DNA from: Puffinus mauretanicus
Taxonomy: Eukaryota > Chordata > Aves > Procellariiformes > Procellariidae
Direction: 5' to 3'
NCBI GenBank assembly: GCA_023333565.1
Contig: JAJKFH010001106.1
Location: forward strand, 1,031,697-1,095,696
DNA: 64,000 bases
Position 1 is the stretch's first letter. Each line of letters begins with the position of its first letter. The translations under genes and the position numbers were made by a program. Below are positions 49,901-63,366 of this stretch, one piece after another. The notes below the pieces were generated by a model. The model saw only the letters and a list, made by a program, of their open reading frames with translations, did not search any database and had not been told where the DNA came from.

Positions 49901-50924
49901 CTTGCAATTGTATTTTGAAATATAGGCAATACAGAAGCCACCATGTAAAAAGATTATTTCTCTCTGCTCCTAGTACAGAGCGGAGTAAGTTTATAGGGAA
50001 ACCTGAAGCTATAAACAATGTGCCTCCAATGTTTGTCAGTGAACATAAAACAACAATAAAGAATAGTGAAATATTTATAAGCTTTTAGAAGTAATTACAA
50101 CGATAAGATGCAGAGTTTAATTTGGAAGCAATAGCAAAATAAATGAAAAATTAATTTTCCATACTTATTCGTTCATTTTCAGACTTATTAAAAAATAACT
50201 TGTCCTCCTTGTAGCAATAAGGTGTGCCAAATTACCTGATTAACGTAAACTTACAATTCTGTTCTCCTCCCATTAAAGTAATTTTACAAGTGGGTAAGTT
50301 GTCTGTTGTTCCTTTTCTTTTTATCAGAGCATGTATGAAAAGAGATCTGAGCTTTTACTGCTGATTATATTGCCTTTCATTGGCAAGACTGGCATTTTAT
50401 GTTCTCTTGCGACATGAATAGACTTACAGAGCCTGTGTTTTCACTGCGAAGAAGGAATACATTAGAGAGCTTTAAATCAGAAGCTTAGTCCTACATTGGC
50501 TTGCAAACTAAGGTAAGGGAATGCAACAAGTATTCCATTAAATTAAACACCATAGTGCTCTGATATAAATGTCATTCTGAGGTAATTCCCATCATTTTAC
50601 TCATTAAGACACTAAAATCTACGAATATACCAAAATTCTGTGTTATGGTGGTTGTAAATTGGTTGAGCTGAATTGCAAAATCACTTGGGAATGGTCTAAC
50701 TCCACTTACACTGAACCTGCCTGCTTTCCATGGGAGCACAGTTAGGTAACAATATAATCTCTTGGCCGATCTGTTCTTGAAACTTAAAATTCTCTATGAC
50801 TGTTGTTTTCCTAGAAGAGTCTAACAAAGGGATCATTGCCAAGTTTAAACTCTGAGAGATTAAGTAGGATGCAAATAATGCATAGGCACCATCCTGGCAT
50901 TCTCCAGGAGATGAAGTTCACCCC
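43976..50924. other. AT-rich non-coding stretch
   Basis: No gene recognised. The 114-codon plus frame at 48107-48451 and its minus-strand partner match no family. A T-run lies at about 45169-45182. Confidence 0.5.
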
Positions 50925-51020
50925 CTGAACTGAAACAACTGTCCTCGATATTTCAGTTGCTTATTTGTAAAATGGATACAATAAAATGAATCTTCTTTAC
51001 ATGAGTGTTATGAGACTCAG
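50925..51020 (+). repeat. MIR SINE relic
   Basis: TTTCAGTTGCTTATTTGTAA, AATGGATACAATAAAATGAA and ATGAGTGTTATGAGACTCAG follow the MIR order CTCAGTTTCCTCATCTGTAA, AATGGGGATAATAATAG, GGTTGTTGTGAGGATTAA. Confidence 0.55.
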
Positions 51021-54000
51021 TCAGCAAGGTTTTCCCCCCTTTCCACCTCTGCCCAAACCCCTGTCTGCTCCCTGGTTCCTTGCATCCAAATCCCATGGCT
51101 CTCAGGTGGCATTTGGTGGAGGCCAGGCTTCCCAGCAGGAGACAGCACAGTTCTCATCACGACTCCAACTGCCTCATGGCTCGGTGTGTTTTGCTGTTGC
51201 ACAACAGGTGGAAATGGAGAAATGCAAGTTTCTTTGCCTAGATCGTAAACAAACATGTGCACAGGTGTCCAGAGCGTACATAAACAGAGTTGTAGCTGCT
51301 ATTCCCCATGTTCCTCCCAGCTACTGCTCCCCGTTTGGTTCCAGGTAAATATTGATGTTATGTTTTCTTCACTGTTAGAGAGGATACCTCTGTGAGAAGG
51401 TAAACAAGGGAGAGACAAAGATCAGAGGGAATTTTGTGGTGTTTTCTTGGTAACCCCTATCCCAGGATATGTTTGTATCTCTCACTCAGTTTGAGCACTG
51501 GTGTCTCAAATACAGTGCCTTAGGATGCTCACTGTGCCTATTGCATTATACTTAGTGTACCTTACAGTACAAGAAGAGATGCTGACTAGAGTTGGACTGA
51601 CTGCTGAGAATGGTATTGCATAGGATACCTGTGGAAGTCTGGCTGTTCTGTTTTGTTGTTGATATTATTGCATATTTTAGCAATGATTCCAAGCAGAAGT
51701 GTCTTGAAAGCAGGTTGTGTGAGAATTCCCAAGGGCTGAAAGCACTCAGTTTGGCATACCTTCCTGGTTAATAGCCTCTTAGATTTTAGTGAGTTGTGCT
51801 AATTGCTCTATTTGGCTCATGATCAGTTTTGTAAAGGGTTCTGTGAGGAACCAACATGGGACTTGAAATCTAAAAATGCTTATTAGGTATAAAGTGACTT
51901 CTGTCAAAAGAAGGGAAGGGAGTGAATATGGCCATGATGCTAGTTTTTAAGCTAACTATCTAGTCAAGGCAGAAGGTGAAACAGTAAATCAGGCTGACAT
52001 TAAGCAAGGGATGTAGCAATACAGAATAATGAAGGCAGCTTGCACTGACTTCTCACAGGTTGATCACTTTACCCTCTTCTGAAATTTATAATGATCTGAA
52101 AGATTTGGACCCTGTTCCTGAAGTGAACCCCATACATAAAGCCTGGTGCTCCAACTTAAACTTATAGTGGAGGCTAATGTATTGGAGAACTGCCCGATAT
52201 CAGGGATCCTTTTAGTGCAACATGCTGTAGAAACATGGAATGTAATGAATAACTTCTTGCCATACAGTATTGCACACTAAGTAACAGGAAGCAAAGGCCT
52301 GACCAACCTTCTCTCTCCAAATGCCAACAGAGAATTTATTTGTTATCTTGCCATTTCTCCTTTTCTTTGCATGAAAATGTTGACATTTCAAAAATGTTTG
52401 TTTTTAATTAGAAACAAAAATACAGTATCTGTCTCTGTAAATTTTCATTTCTTCAAAAACAGAAGCTATGCTTCAAAAACAAGGATCTGGATGTTCTATT
52501 TTCTAATTTGGAAGAAGCACACTCTGCCTATGATCAAGACAGCCTGAAGACCCAAGTGTGCAAGGAGCCAGGCAGCTGCCTGGCAAGCACACTGACAGGA
52601 ATGTCACACTGACTGGACTGGTCATTAAGGCAGCCTGTGTGGCTGCCTGGTTCCACTTCAAACACAAATAAAATACTGGTAGAACTGGCAGGTTCTTGCA
52701 AAGCACTTGGATTCTAGGAAATCAAAGCTTTTGGATGGAGAACTGTTCCAACCAAAATTGATGCAGTTTACTGTACAAATATGCTATCTGCCTGAACAGT
52801 ATGATAGTTAAAACAACATTTTAGTTTCAGGATTATTTCTGTCTTTTAGTATTTTAGGTAAAGTTGGGGAGTGTATAGAAAGAATAAGCAGAAATAAAAA
52901 ACAGGATTAAAGGACATGGTGGGGCAGGTGTGATGGAAAAAGGAGGTATGAGTGGTGAATGAGCACTAGAAAGAAGAAAGCTTCCGGCTTTTGCAGTGTG
53001 ACTGCTCTTGCTGTGTAGAGTTGTACCTTCCAGTATGGGGGAGATGATCTGAACAGTTGCAGAACTCTTTCAAGAGCTTCAAGCCACAGGGAAAGGTGGG
53101 AAAGGTTGGAGAGAAGGGCTTGGGGAAATGTTGGATCACGTTGTTAATAAGCAGGGAAAGAGGGTGAAGGATTTTGGTAAGTCAACAGTTCTGCATAGGG
53201 GATGTAACTTTTGTACAAAATCCCAGTTGTTGCTCGCTACTTCTGCTGCTGTTGATGAGGATACTCAGTAGTGTTTTAAAGCTTTCCTTTTATCCTTAGC
53301 TATACGTGTGTAGGAACTCATGGATCTGGGAAGTGCAGCATGAGCTGTATTAATCTGTGCTCCTGCGGCTCTTGCTGGCAATCTCTTGTTTATTGAAGAG
53401 GATCAAAATTATCAGACAAGCAGGTTACTTCTGTTTGGTTAATCACAAGTGGACATGATTCAAAAGAGAAGGCCAAGCTGTGGAACTAGACCACTGCAGG
53501 TTACAAGGCATGTGTTGAGCACCATTTAAAAAGCCTAGCAGTTTTATTTTTCCTCCGCTGAGCCCACTTGGCTTGTGTTCATCCAGCTCTGAAAGTATTT
53601 GCAGCTGCAATTTAGACTGAGGCAGATGCCCACACCTTTACGACAAGAAGTTTTATTAGTAGATGTTTAATGGCTCTAGTTCTGGGTGTGCAGACTTGCA
53701 CATCTCAGGTCTAACTGTCAGAACTGTTCCCTTACACTTCTGCAGGTCTGGTTGGGGTATCTGGAATGACTGATACCTGTTAAGATTCCTCCCCTCTTTG
53801 TTCATTCTTGAATAATTAACTTAATGTTACTTGCTCAAACTAAAGCCTATTCCATAATGTCAGTGAAATCAATGTTGGGACACAGATTAACTCCCTCTAA
53901 CTCTGTCAGATTCTTGGAAGACATACCATGTTGAACATTGGAAATACTGAACAGTTTGATTAGACGCATTCATCCACAACTGACTGTTTGGTCACCACTT

Positions 54001-54391
54001 CTGAAGCTTAGTCCCTAAGCCCCTGACTGGAACATCTCTAGATATTTGTAGAGGGCTTGTTAGGGATTTACTTCACTCTGCAAGATATAAGGAACCTCAC
54101 TTAAATCTACAAGAACTTAAGCAGGAGAAAACAGAACTCAGATAGACTTTTTTTTAAAAAACTCTACTTTATATTGCCTTCTGTATTAGAAGAATGAGGT
54201 GAAGCAGTATATTGTAGCCTATATGTGAAAACACTAGGTTACTGTTACTTTTTTTTTTAAAAGTCCAGCTATTACACCAATCCTTTGATTATATGTGTTG
54301 GTGTTTTTCATAAACTGCCTGAGAGAGCAAAAAGGATCTCCAGACTGTCATGTTGGGTTGTCCTAATCTCATTTTAATCTCATTCCTACAG
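51021..54391. other. Non-coding stretch, nothing recognised
   Basis: A moderately GC-rich 120-codon plus frame at 50986-51348 is rich in Pro and Ser and has a minus-strand rival; I see no family signature. No RNA gene or clear repeat. Confidence 0.5.
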
Positions 54392-54472
54392 CTGTAGGAC
54401 TAGAACACATTGTGCAAAATTTCTGTGACAATGTGGAATACGACTTCAGAAGATACAAAGGTGATTTACAAA
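54392..54472 (+). other. Exon-like segment A, gene unknown
   Basis: The acceptor TCTCATTCCTACAG is followed by 81 bases with one open frame, VGLEHIVQNFCDNVEYDFRR and YKGDLQ, ending at a strong donor CAAA|GTAAGG. Phases are 1 and 1. The other two frames carry stops. I do not recognise the peptide. Confidence 0.3.
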
Positions 54473-55044
54473 GTAAGGACACCCTTTAAAAAAAAGCGAT
54501 AATGAAATAATTTTGAAAGAAACTGTTTGGAATTAAAGCAATCTTTACCTTTCAATGGGTAATAATTCTTGGCATCAATATATTGGCATTCTTGGCAACA
54601 GCATATAACCAAAAAACACTACGTCCATCGGGGACAGAGGTAAATTTGGATTTAAAGAAGGTGCAGCAAATATTTTGTACTTTAAGGAAAGGCAATTACT
54701 CTGGATCAGGTAGAACAGAAGTACAAGGGTTTTGGCAACGTAAGCAGCAGAATTGTGCATACAATCAATATAGGAAAGGTTATTACTTTTTATTAGATGC
54801 AGGGTGTGGAATATAGAAAGAAGCTTGTGAGCAGCTGGAAACTGTCGTCGGACACAGTGCTACCCAGTGATCAGGAGAGGGCGGCAGAGAAACAGAAGTG
54901 CTATGTGCAGTTCTTGCAACGGCTTCGAAACACCACTTAAATTTTCAAGAGGAGCGAGAGCACATCGGAGCTCTCAGAAGCCAAATCCCCTTCAAAAAGG
55001 CAGCTTCATCAGTCTCTAAAAAAAAAGTCCATAACACTTTAAAA

Positions 55045-55272
55045 ATGTCAAATTCCTGTGGCAGCCCAGAAGACGTGGTGAAGCAGCGAAGCAGAGATGG
55101 CAAGATGAGAAGGGAGGACATGGATGATTCTCAACCTGAGGGGAAGAGGTTGAAGCTGGGGAATGAAGGAGGAAACATTGGGAAGGACAGAGGAGGAGCA
55201 GCAGCAGAAGAAATGATGCCTTGTTTAGGCAGAGAAGAGCCCATGCCTGATGGAGGTGGTGAAGACAAAAGT
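55045..55272 (+). CDS. Candidate coding exon B with start codon, gene unknown
   Basis: From ATG at 55045 the frame reads MSNSCGSPEDVVKQRSRDGK, MRREDMDDSQPEGKRLKLGN, EGGNIGKDRGGAAAEEMMPC and LGREEPMPDGGGEDKS, 76 codons, ending in phase 0 at a consensus donor AGT|GTAAGT. The peptide is charged, Gly/Glu-rich and disordered-looking with a basic KRLKL cluster like a nuclear localisation signal. Codon use and the donor make chance less likely than for most frames here. The frame also stays open upstream to about 54871. No family is recognised; it could be the start of a nuclear protein gene continuing to the right. Confidence 0.35.
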
Positions 55273-58200
55273 GTAAGTGAGGATATTTAGTGGCTCTGAG
55301 CTGAAAAAGGGGAAGGGCTGTGAGGTTACCTTTGAAATTATTTGTAATCCTGAAGTTGGTAATTGGGCATCAAGTAGTGTAGGATGAATGCGATCAAGTG
55401 TCCCGTCTCACTGAGATTATAAGAATGTTACTCTTTAGTTTCTTATCTTGGCTACATGCTTTTTAGTGCAGGAGTGTATATTTTAATCTGTCTCTCACTG
55501 TTAGCTGCTTGCAAAATGTGTATGTCAGAGAAGTGATTTTTGGGGAGGTGGGTGAGGGGAGAAGGAATATTAACCACTAAAGCTTGTTTTTCAGCTCCCT
55601 ATATCTATTTAGAAACTGGGTAACAGTTGGTACATTGAATTGGACATCTTGGGTTGTTTATCAGTCTGTCCATTCAGACTTCCAACTGCATTTATGTTGT
55701 GGAATACGATGTTACAGCTGGGGGTGAGGGTAGAGCCCTCAAAGGAAGAGGAGAGTTGGTGGTTAGAGATCTTATCTGGTGAGAGAGCAGGTGTCATCTG
55801 TTGAGATTTTGCAAAAAAGAGCTGCTGAACAGTTGTATATACAAATATCACCATTATCAGATCTTTATATGAGGTTAACTTTGTCGGTGTCTTCTGACTG
55901 GTTGTTTAGCTCAGCCGCTATGCCTGTCAGCATGTTTCTGAGGCAGAGCAGAAAACTGGGGTGGGAGAGGGGGCAAACATATGGATTCCCAGCTAGCTGA
56001 AGCTTTTCCTCTCATGGTGCAATTTGGGCCAGGTACTTTTCTTCCTGGACACATACTAGCTGCTTCCCTCAATCAGAAGGGGGGTGAGGGTGGGAACAAT
56101 GTCTTGGGTGATGTTTCCTGTTTAAGTCTGTCATATGCTGACAGTATAGCTTCTAGAATTCATTTAACAGCTGCTGGAAATTTTAGTGTACAGGTTTTAT
56201 CTAGAAGTTTTCTGAAATGTATTTTTTTTTCTCTCCTGGGATTGATTTCCTGAATTAAGATATTCCTCTTCAAACGAGGAGTCAAGCAGATGCTCCACAT
56301 TTCAGTAGGGTTTACCTTTTTAAATAATTTGAAAGGTAGTTTACTCAGTTCATTCTCGTGGAAGGTCATCTCTAAGTGCAACAGTCTTTCTGACTCACAA
56401 AAGTATTTAAAATGTGTCTAGAATATCAGCTCTACAAGCAAAAGTCTCTTTTATCAGTCCATGTAACTGCAAATAGTTGCACTTCGGTATAAGTCTATGT
56501 TTTGGGTTTCCAATTCTTATGAAGACATGCTCTTTTTAACTCTCAAATATCAAAGTAGCACTCTTGTTCTGATAACAGTTCTGGTAGAGATATATTTTTT
56601 TTTCAAAGGTACACAATATACGAGCAAGTTAATTGGTCAAATCATAAGTCTTGGTTTATTTGTTTTGGTTGTGGTTTTTTTGTGTGGGGTTTTTTTCCTC
56701 CCCCCCGAAAGTAAAGGCTTTAAATCCATTCCTCTTCATGATAAGTATCCATAACTGAATACCACTACAGTTGGGGTAAAAGTCTTTTTGATAGTTCATC
56801 TTACTATAATATTTAATTAGGAAGTTACTGAAAAATAAGCCTTAGTTGAGTAAGTTTACTTTGTCTTTTGAGGGATCAATTTTGGAATGTAGAATATAGT
56901 AGAATGATGCGTTCCTAAATCATTGGGCTGTGCCCCATTTGTGAGGCTTGGTTTACTCCCTTATTAATGTTCTACCACTACAGGAAAGTTCTTTGGTAAT
57001 GGATACCTGTCCTTTTTTTGTCCTTTCAAGGACCTATGTATATCTGCTCCAACACTATTATGAATTTTCATCAGGGGGTTGCTAAAAATATTAACAAAAC
57101 AAATGCAATAATGAGCAATTATTTTGCTGTTTGTCTCTCCCCAAAAACTATTCTAAAATAGTTTTTATAATAAAATAATAGTTCTTATAATAGTCCTTAA
57201 ATTAAAATGAGTTTAATTCAAAATTCATCAAAGCTCACTGAAGCTATCCTTTCCACTCACTTCAATGGACTCTTGCTTGGGATGTTGCACTACATTTTGT
57301 ATAAAGTTCCAGTATTTTTTTTTTCCCCTTCCCATTTAAAGCAGTGTATCTGAGTTAAAGACATTATTAGAAATAAATGTTGTGTGACATTTGAAATTCT
57401 GTTAACATAAAACTCTTTCTAAAAACAATAAAACCTTGTTCAACAATCACTGTAAGTGCCTGTTACCTTTTAGAGAGCAAGCTGCTGGAAAAGATGGACT
57501 GTGTGCCCTTAGGAAACACTGGAATGACTTCATTTCTGTGCTTAGAAGAATCTTTATTTTAATAGGCATAGTGGTATGGGTAATCAATGCATGCATTGGA
57601 AGAACATCTAATAGTCCATTATGTCTTCTATTTTAAAGAAGGACATTAAAAAAAACTATAGGCTTTGACTCATTTTTGGACTAGTAATAAAAAAATCAGC
57701 ACAGTAAGTGTGCTATTTCTTTATTTATTCCACTGCTATTTGCCTGATTCAACAACCATTCTTAGGTTTAGAAAAAGAAACCTAGCTCGGTCATCTACTC
57801 CAACTTATTACTCCACATATTATGAAATCTTGTGTTATGAGAGAATGCAAACACCATCTATTTTTTATGCTTGTGAAATGGTGCGTACTACTTCTGGGCA
57901 TTTATTTGGCATTGTGTATTTATAACAGTAGCTGCTGCTGTGCAGAAGTTGGTTGCAGAAGGACATTTCTGCCACTAGCTTTACTGGACAGAGCTGTTTT
58001 GTTTGCCGTGGGAATGAAGGGCTGCATTTGCCAACAACTAGTTTGCAGTGGTATCTGGAATGATTCCTTCCCTTAGTACTAGTAGTCAGTTAATGTAGTA
58101 ACCTGGGGTAAAACTGTAATTGTTAATTTAGACATCTATTAAAATAATTTGCTTCTTGCCTTCTCTTTTTATTACTTTCATTTATAGTGAGGAAACTGCT

Positions 58201-61200
58201 CACAGCAGGTGTGAATCACATAGTCTAAGGCCATGTAATTTTTTCCTCTGTAATGTTTCTTTTTGGCATAGCATCAGAATGAAGTATTTAGTTCAAACCA
58301 AATGGAATGCAATCTTTGTAGTAAGGTTCAACTTAAAAATCTATTATTTGGTACAGATGGTGGGGAATTAGCATTGGAAGAGCTGGTGAATCACCCCTTT
58401 TCATCAGAAGTTTTGGTAAAAGTATTTAACCGGGGTCACTGCAGAATTCAATCTACCTCTTGTATGCCTGGAGAATGACCATAACTGTCAGTTACATGAT
58501 GTCTTATGGTTGATTGTCACCCTACCCATGCTCCAACACATACTGGAAATTATTAATTTAGTGTAAAATAGTATTTACTGAAATAGAAAGCATGCGAAGA
58601 AGTAAGCATGCAAGTAATGACTTTTTTTCTAGGCTGATAGACATGTTCTTTCCCTGACTAGCTTATACGAGTTATGAGTTATCCATGAGTTATGACCATT
58701 AAGAGTGTGTATCCTTGTAATCCGTGTATCCTTGTACTTAAAGGATATAGTCTTGTTTGGTCTCTCTTTAACCATTAGTCCATATGGCCTGATGAAGGTT
58801 GTTTGGATTTTGGTGCGAAGACATTTCTGTATTCATAATGCCTGCTTTGTTACAAACCAAACTTTTTTTCCCCTAAACATTTGTGCAAAATTTGTAGAAC
58901 AAGACCAAATTCCTGGGTTTGGTTTGACTTCTCTAGTGTTCATATAGCATCCAGCAGGCTTAACTCTGTTTTCATCTGTAATGTCACCTGTGCAGGAATG
59001 TGTAGGAGAGAGCTTGAACTTTTATCCCTTTAAACAACTTTCAGAAAGACTTAGTGCATTTGGGAATTAAAGCACTGTTTCAAATATTTACAAAAATTGC
59101 CTTTGCCTTTGTGAAGATTTGGAAAAGAGGAAAGTATAGAAGTACAGTGAAGAAAAATTGCAACTTTTCATTGTTAACATCAAAGGTAGTGTCATTATTG
59201 CAGTTTTGGGACTGTCATGTTGTAAAAGAAAATCTGAGAAAAGTATATGAAAACTTGTTCTTTAATACTTTTGTAGGAGAAAACTGCTTTTGCTGATCAA
59301 CTCTGAAGAATTGACTACACTAAACTTGTAGCATGTGACAAATTCAGCCTTCTAAATATCAGCTGTTAACAGATATTTTAAATACAGTTTAGATGGGAAG
59401 ATGTGGCATGCTATGTGATGTCCTCGTCTTTGCATACAGAACAAACTGAACCTTGTCATGACTTCTTTGAAAAGTGCTGGGAGATCCACTCCTTAAAAAT
59501 TCTTAATCTTTAAAGGCAGATAGTAATTTGTTGGAAATTTTGGGTCAGTAGAAATATGGGGAAACTACCTTTCATGTTTGATTAAATTTTTAGCATGCTT
59601 TTCCCACCCTTGTCACTGCCTGCATGAGACATTTGGAATGAAGATTCACTCCAGTCCCTGTGGCCTTTCCTTCCGTTCTCCACAGTGGCACTAACATGTG
59701 ATACTTAGATCCTGGATGCCTGGTCTGGCCAGGCTATGGTTAAGGATAAGAGAAGCCTTCCCTCATTCATTGTCCCCTAACAACTGACTGCTGCCTCATG
59801 TTAAACTTTACTGGGCCCATTTGATAGAAACACTCTGCTTCAGCTCTTTGCTGGTGTACCAGTGTTCCCAAACTGTAGAACACACCTTGGAAAGCTGATC
59901 ATTTAAAAGGTTATTTCTCAGGAGGAGAGGAAGGATTTTCTAGGTGTTAAGATACGAGCTTGGAACTTAAAAGGCCCAATGTTCAGTTCGAGATAAAATT
60001 CCCTCATGTGAGGGACAAGTCTGCATTCACATTATCAAATTAAAAGCTCTGTAAAGACCAGGTGAGGATATACGAACTGAACCCTGCATCTGGATTTACC
60101 TGAGAAACTTTAGTAAGTGCCTTTAGCAGCGTGAGCTGCTGTCATGCAAGTACTTGAGGTAAATAGCTAAGATATAAGGAGGCGTTGAATATGAGAATGG
60201 TGTTAATCTAGACAAATGAAATGCACATTTATTGTCTTTTATGTTTAGCTCAGGTTATATGAAAAGTAGTTTTTGGCTCAATAACTCAAGTGTTTTTCAT
60301 TAAATATATGCATCAGCATAGAGTCAAGTCTAAGAAGTGGATCTGAAGTCTGACAGTTTGACCTTTCTGTGCATTGTCATGCAACTTTACGCTGTGTTAA
60401 TGCAGTTTCTCATACAGATTTTTTGTTTTAGAAAATGTATTTGCTCCTTAGAGTTGGTTTATTAAGAAAACTTGTTTGTGTGTACATGGCTTTGTGCTCT
60501 TGATCATATTTATGAATATTACTTTGAAAGGGGAATCATGTTTAGAGAGGGAGAACCTGGGATGGTGGGTCCATACTGGATTGAGAGTCCAATTTAAGGT
60601 GCTGATTTTTGACTTTCAGGGTCCTAAACAGATTGAAGCATTCTACTGTTAAGGCTGTGGTTTAGGTTTCTCCCCTTCCTCCTTATAATATTGTTTAAAT
60701 CTATTGAGATCCTTTTGTCCTCAGAAGTTATGGAAGGGAATGGACCTCCTCTAGGAAGATACCATAGACTTGAAGCATTTTGAATAGCATGACATCTGGA
60801 ACATGTTATGTAGAGCAGTCTATGTCTGCCATTCCTCTCTTGCCTATTTTTGGGTCTGGTTACCTAATTTAGAGGATAACTTAAGGATTTAGTCTATTGA
60901 CTTGTTAGGCAAACTGTGATATATGTTGGAATTAATGTTTTTGTTGTTTTGATTCAAACACAATCAAATTCTGTGATGCAGGACAGAGGCATAATTATTT
61001 GTCTTTAGAAATGAAAAGAAAGGAGATAATCATTCTTTAGAAGAAGTGAGAGGTGGTATTGATATAAGCTGCTGGAGTTATTTCCACAGCAATATTTGCT
61101 AAATGCTAGTAAGGGAGCCTTTTGTAGAAAGGTGTGGATAAATGATCTTCAAAAATTGGTTTGGACTTGATTCCAAATCCAAGAACAAGTTGATGGAAGA

Positions 61201-62697
61201 TGTTCTCTCTGAAACTGATTCATCCTCCTGTTAACCTTCTGCTGGTTAATGCCCATGTCAGTAAACAGTGTCACTGTTACTTGAGCAGGAGTAACTGCAG
61301 TAAGGAATTGGCTAAGACAACTAAAGGCAGCAGAAATAAACCCTTATGGATGACCTCATTTTAACATTTTTACTGTAGTTACTAGGACGGATCACCAGGT
61401 GGCAGGGAGTAAGTGTACAAAACTGCCTAATTGTTTTGACATGGGGGAAATTTCATTTTATTTTATTAATGACTGCCTATTTTTAACATGCAGTTGCAAC
61501 CAAGAGTAGCATAAGCCCTTTGTATTTACCAGTTGAAAGTTTAATTTCACCGATAGAGGACATTCATGGAGCATTTCTGTCTCAATTTGAATAATCAATT
61601 ACCTAATACTATAATTTTTGTAGAATAACTAGAATATTACTTTTGATTGAAATTACAACCAAAATGCTTTAAAATCTTCTGAAGTGCAAAAGAAGACATT
61701 TCTGGTCTTATTGAATTAGTGGAGATATGAAATTAAGATATTTATGCATTGCTCTTTCTTGCTACTGTCTTTCTTCTTCTGTAACCCAATATAGGATAGT
61801 GTGCATTGAATAATCCCCCAATGATTATGAAAAATATTTTTATGTTAAGTCTTTATGATTTAGAAATTAATAAAATTATTTACTTTCTGGGTGTTTTGGT
61901 TTTTTAATGTTTGCAGTCTTAGTCATTAGCCTGGATTGAAACAATGGGGAATATGCCACAGAAGCTATGCAAAAATTGAAAATGGAAGCAGGCTGGTGAT
62001 TCACCAGCTTTCCCTTTCCTGTGGAGTACTCAATGTTCATACTCATTTGTGAGTGCATTCTTACTAGAGAGTTGACTATTTTGTTCCATTAAATTAGACT
62101 GTAGTATCTGATGTACTGCCACTCATGTAATTTCTCCCTAGAGAATGCACTTAATGTGTTCTAATGCTTTGTCCACTGTGCAGTTCTTAAACAGCCCAAG
62201 AAGTTATACATAGTCTTCTCTAGACTAGAAAGGAACTTATCCTTTAAATTAAAAATATAGAACATTTACTTTTGATAGTTGTCTTGTGTCCTGAACTCTT
62301 TCCTTCTGGCATCCTAAGCTATTATTAAAATAGACTTTCAACAGTTGTGAAGCAAGCTGGTTACTAACAGGAATCTTCTAATAGCTTGGTGTCGGAAAAT
62401 ACAACAGTTGATTAACTTAACCTAATGTTGTTGACTTGAGTCGTAGATAGTGAAGTAATTTTCACTTAGTTGTACTGAGATTTAATTAATAAAGGTCCAT
62501 CTAAGATTCACAAATCAGTGAGAAGTGGCAGGAGAGGACATGTTGGTAGCTGCAGTCCTTGGAAAAGATACTTTCATTCTAGTCCTAAAAGCAAAACTTG
62601 TTTAAAGAGAAAAAGATTTCCTAAGCACAATAATTCTTATAAATCTTTCTTTTACCTGCTATTTTTTTCTGCATGCTTACAATATAATGCATTTCAG
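55273..62697. other. AT-rich non-coding stretch
   Basis: No gene recognised. A T/G-rich tract lies at about 56660-56700 and short local duplications at 58668-58735 (GAGTTATG three times, GTGTATCCTTGTA twice). Confidence 0.5.
58668..58735. repeat. Short local tandem duplications
   Basis: GAGTTATG occurs three times and GTGTATCCTTGTA twice within about 70 bases, consistent with replication slippage. Confidence 0.7.
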
Positions 62698-62778
62698 CCA
62701 TATTACATTAGCCATTACGAGGAGTTGTGTCTGATGATAATGCTACAGGATGCTAATGTTTCTGTTCTGCTGTCTCAG
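62698..62778 (+). other. Exon-like segment C, gene unknown
   Basis: A T-rich tract and acceptor GCATTTCAG lead into 81 bases, read in phase 0 as PYYISHYEELCLMIMLQDAN and VSVLLSQ, ending at a donor CTCAG|GTATTT in phase 0. It is phase-compatible with exon B at 55045-55272. The other frames contain stops. No family is recognised. Confidence 0.28.
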
Positions 62779-62959
62779 GTATTTGCAAGGAAGTGTAGAC
62801 TGTGTTGTGGATCATTGTGCTTCAAATGTTACTGTGTAATACAGATAGTTTAGGATCCCTAGGAAATAACACAACTCTGGTCCTTCACTTCATTAAAAAA
62901 ATATTCTTTAACTAGTTGTTAACTAGACAGACAAGACAAAAGGTGAAGGGAAGAAGCAG

Positions 62960-63055
62960 CATGTACTTGTCCAAGGCTATATAGCAAGTCATTATCTGGA
63001 ATGCTCTAGCTGCTCAAGTTCTAGGCCTCAGCTGTTAAGACCAGTGATCCCCAAC
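62960..63055 (-). repeat. MIR SINE relic, reverse orientation
   Basis: TGTCCAAGGCTATATAGCAA, GTCATTATCTGGAATGCTCT and AGTTCTAGGCCTCAGCTGTT follow the reverse-strand MIR order (TGCCCAAGGTCACACAGC, TAGTAAGTGGCAGAGCC, GGGATTCGAACCCAGG). Confidence 0.55.
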
Positions 63056-63201
63056 TTGTGGCTCAGAGATAACGTTTGAAACCTTTAGTTATTCTTCATC
63101 TCTATAAGAAAGTCAAGGCTGCTAAAGGAGAACAAAGTTGAGTATCTGTGGTGTATTACTTGCTTACTCTTGTTACCTGAAGGCTAGCAAGAATTGTGCA
63201 G

Positions 63202-63366
63202 GGCCATAATTTAATAATTGAGCAGGGACACCTTAGAATCAGCCATCACTGGCATAAACTTAAAGGGCTCTATGTTTTCCCAAGGTCATAATAACCTTGA
63301 ATAGTTGAGCAAAGACAGCATAGGATCAGTCATTAATGGCATACACTTAAAGGGCTCTATATTTCT
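63202..63366. repeat. Two-copy tandem duplication of about 82 bp
   Basis: Copies start GG(C/T)CATAAT at 63202 and 63284. Both contain GTTGAGCA or ATTGAGCA, a GGAC/AGACA segment, GGCATA(A/C)ACTTAAAGGGC and TCTAT(G/A)TTT. Divergence is moderate. Confidence 0.8.
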
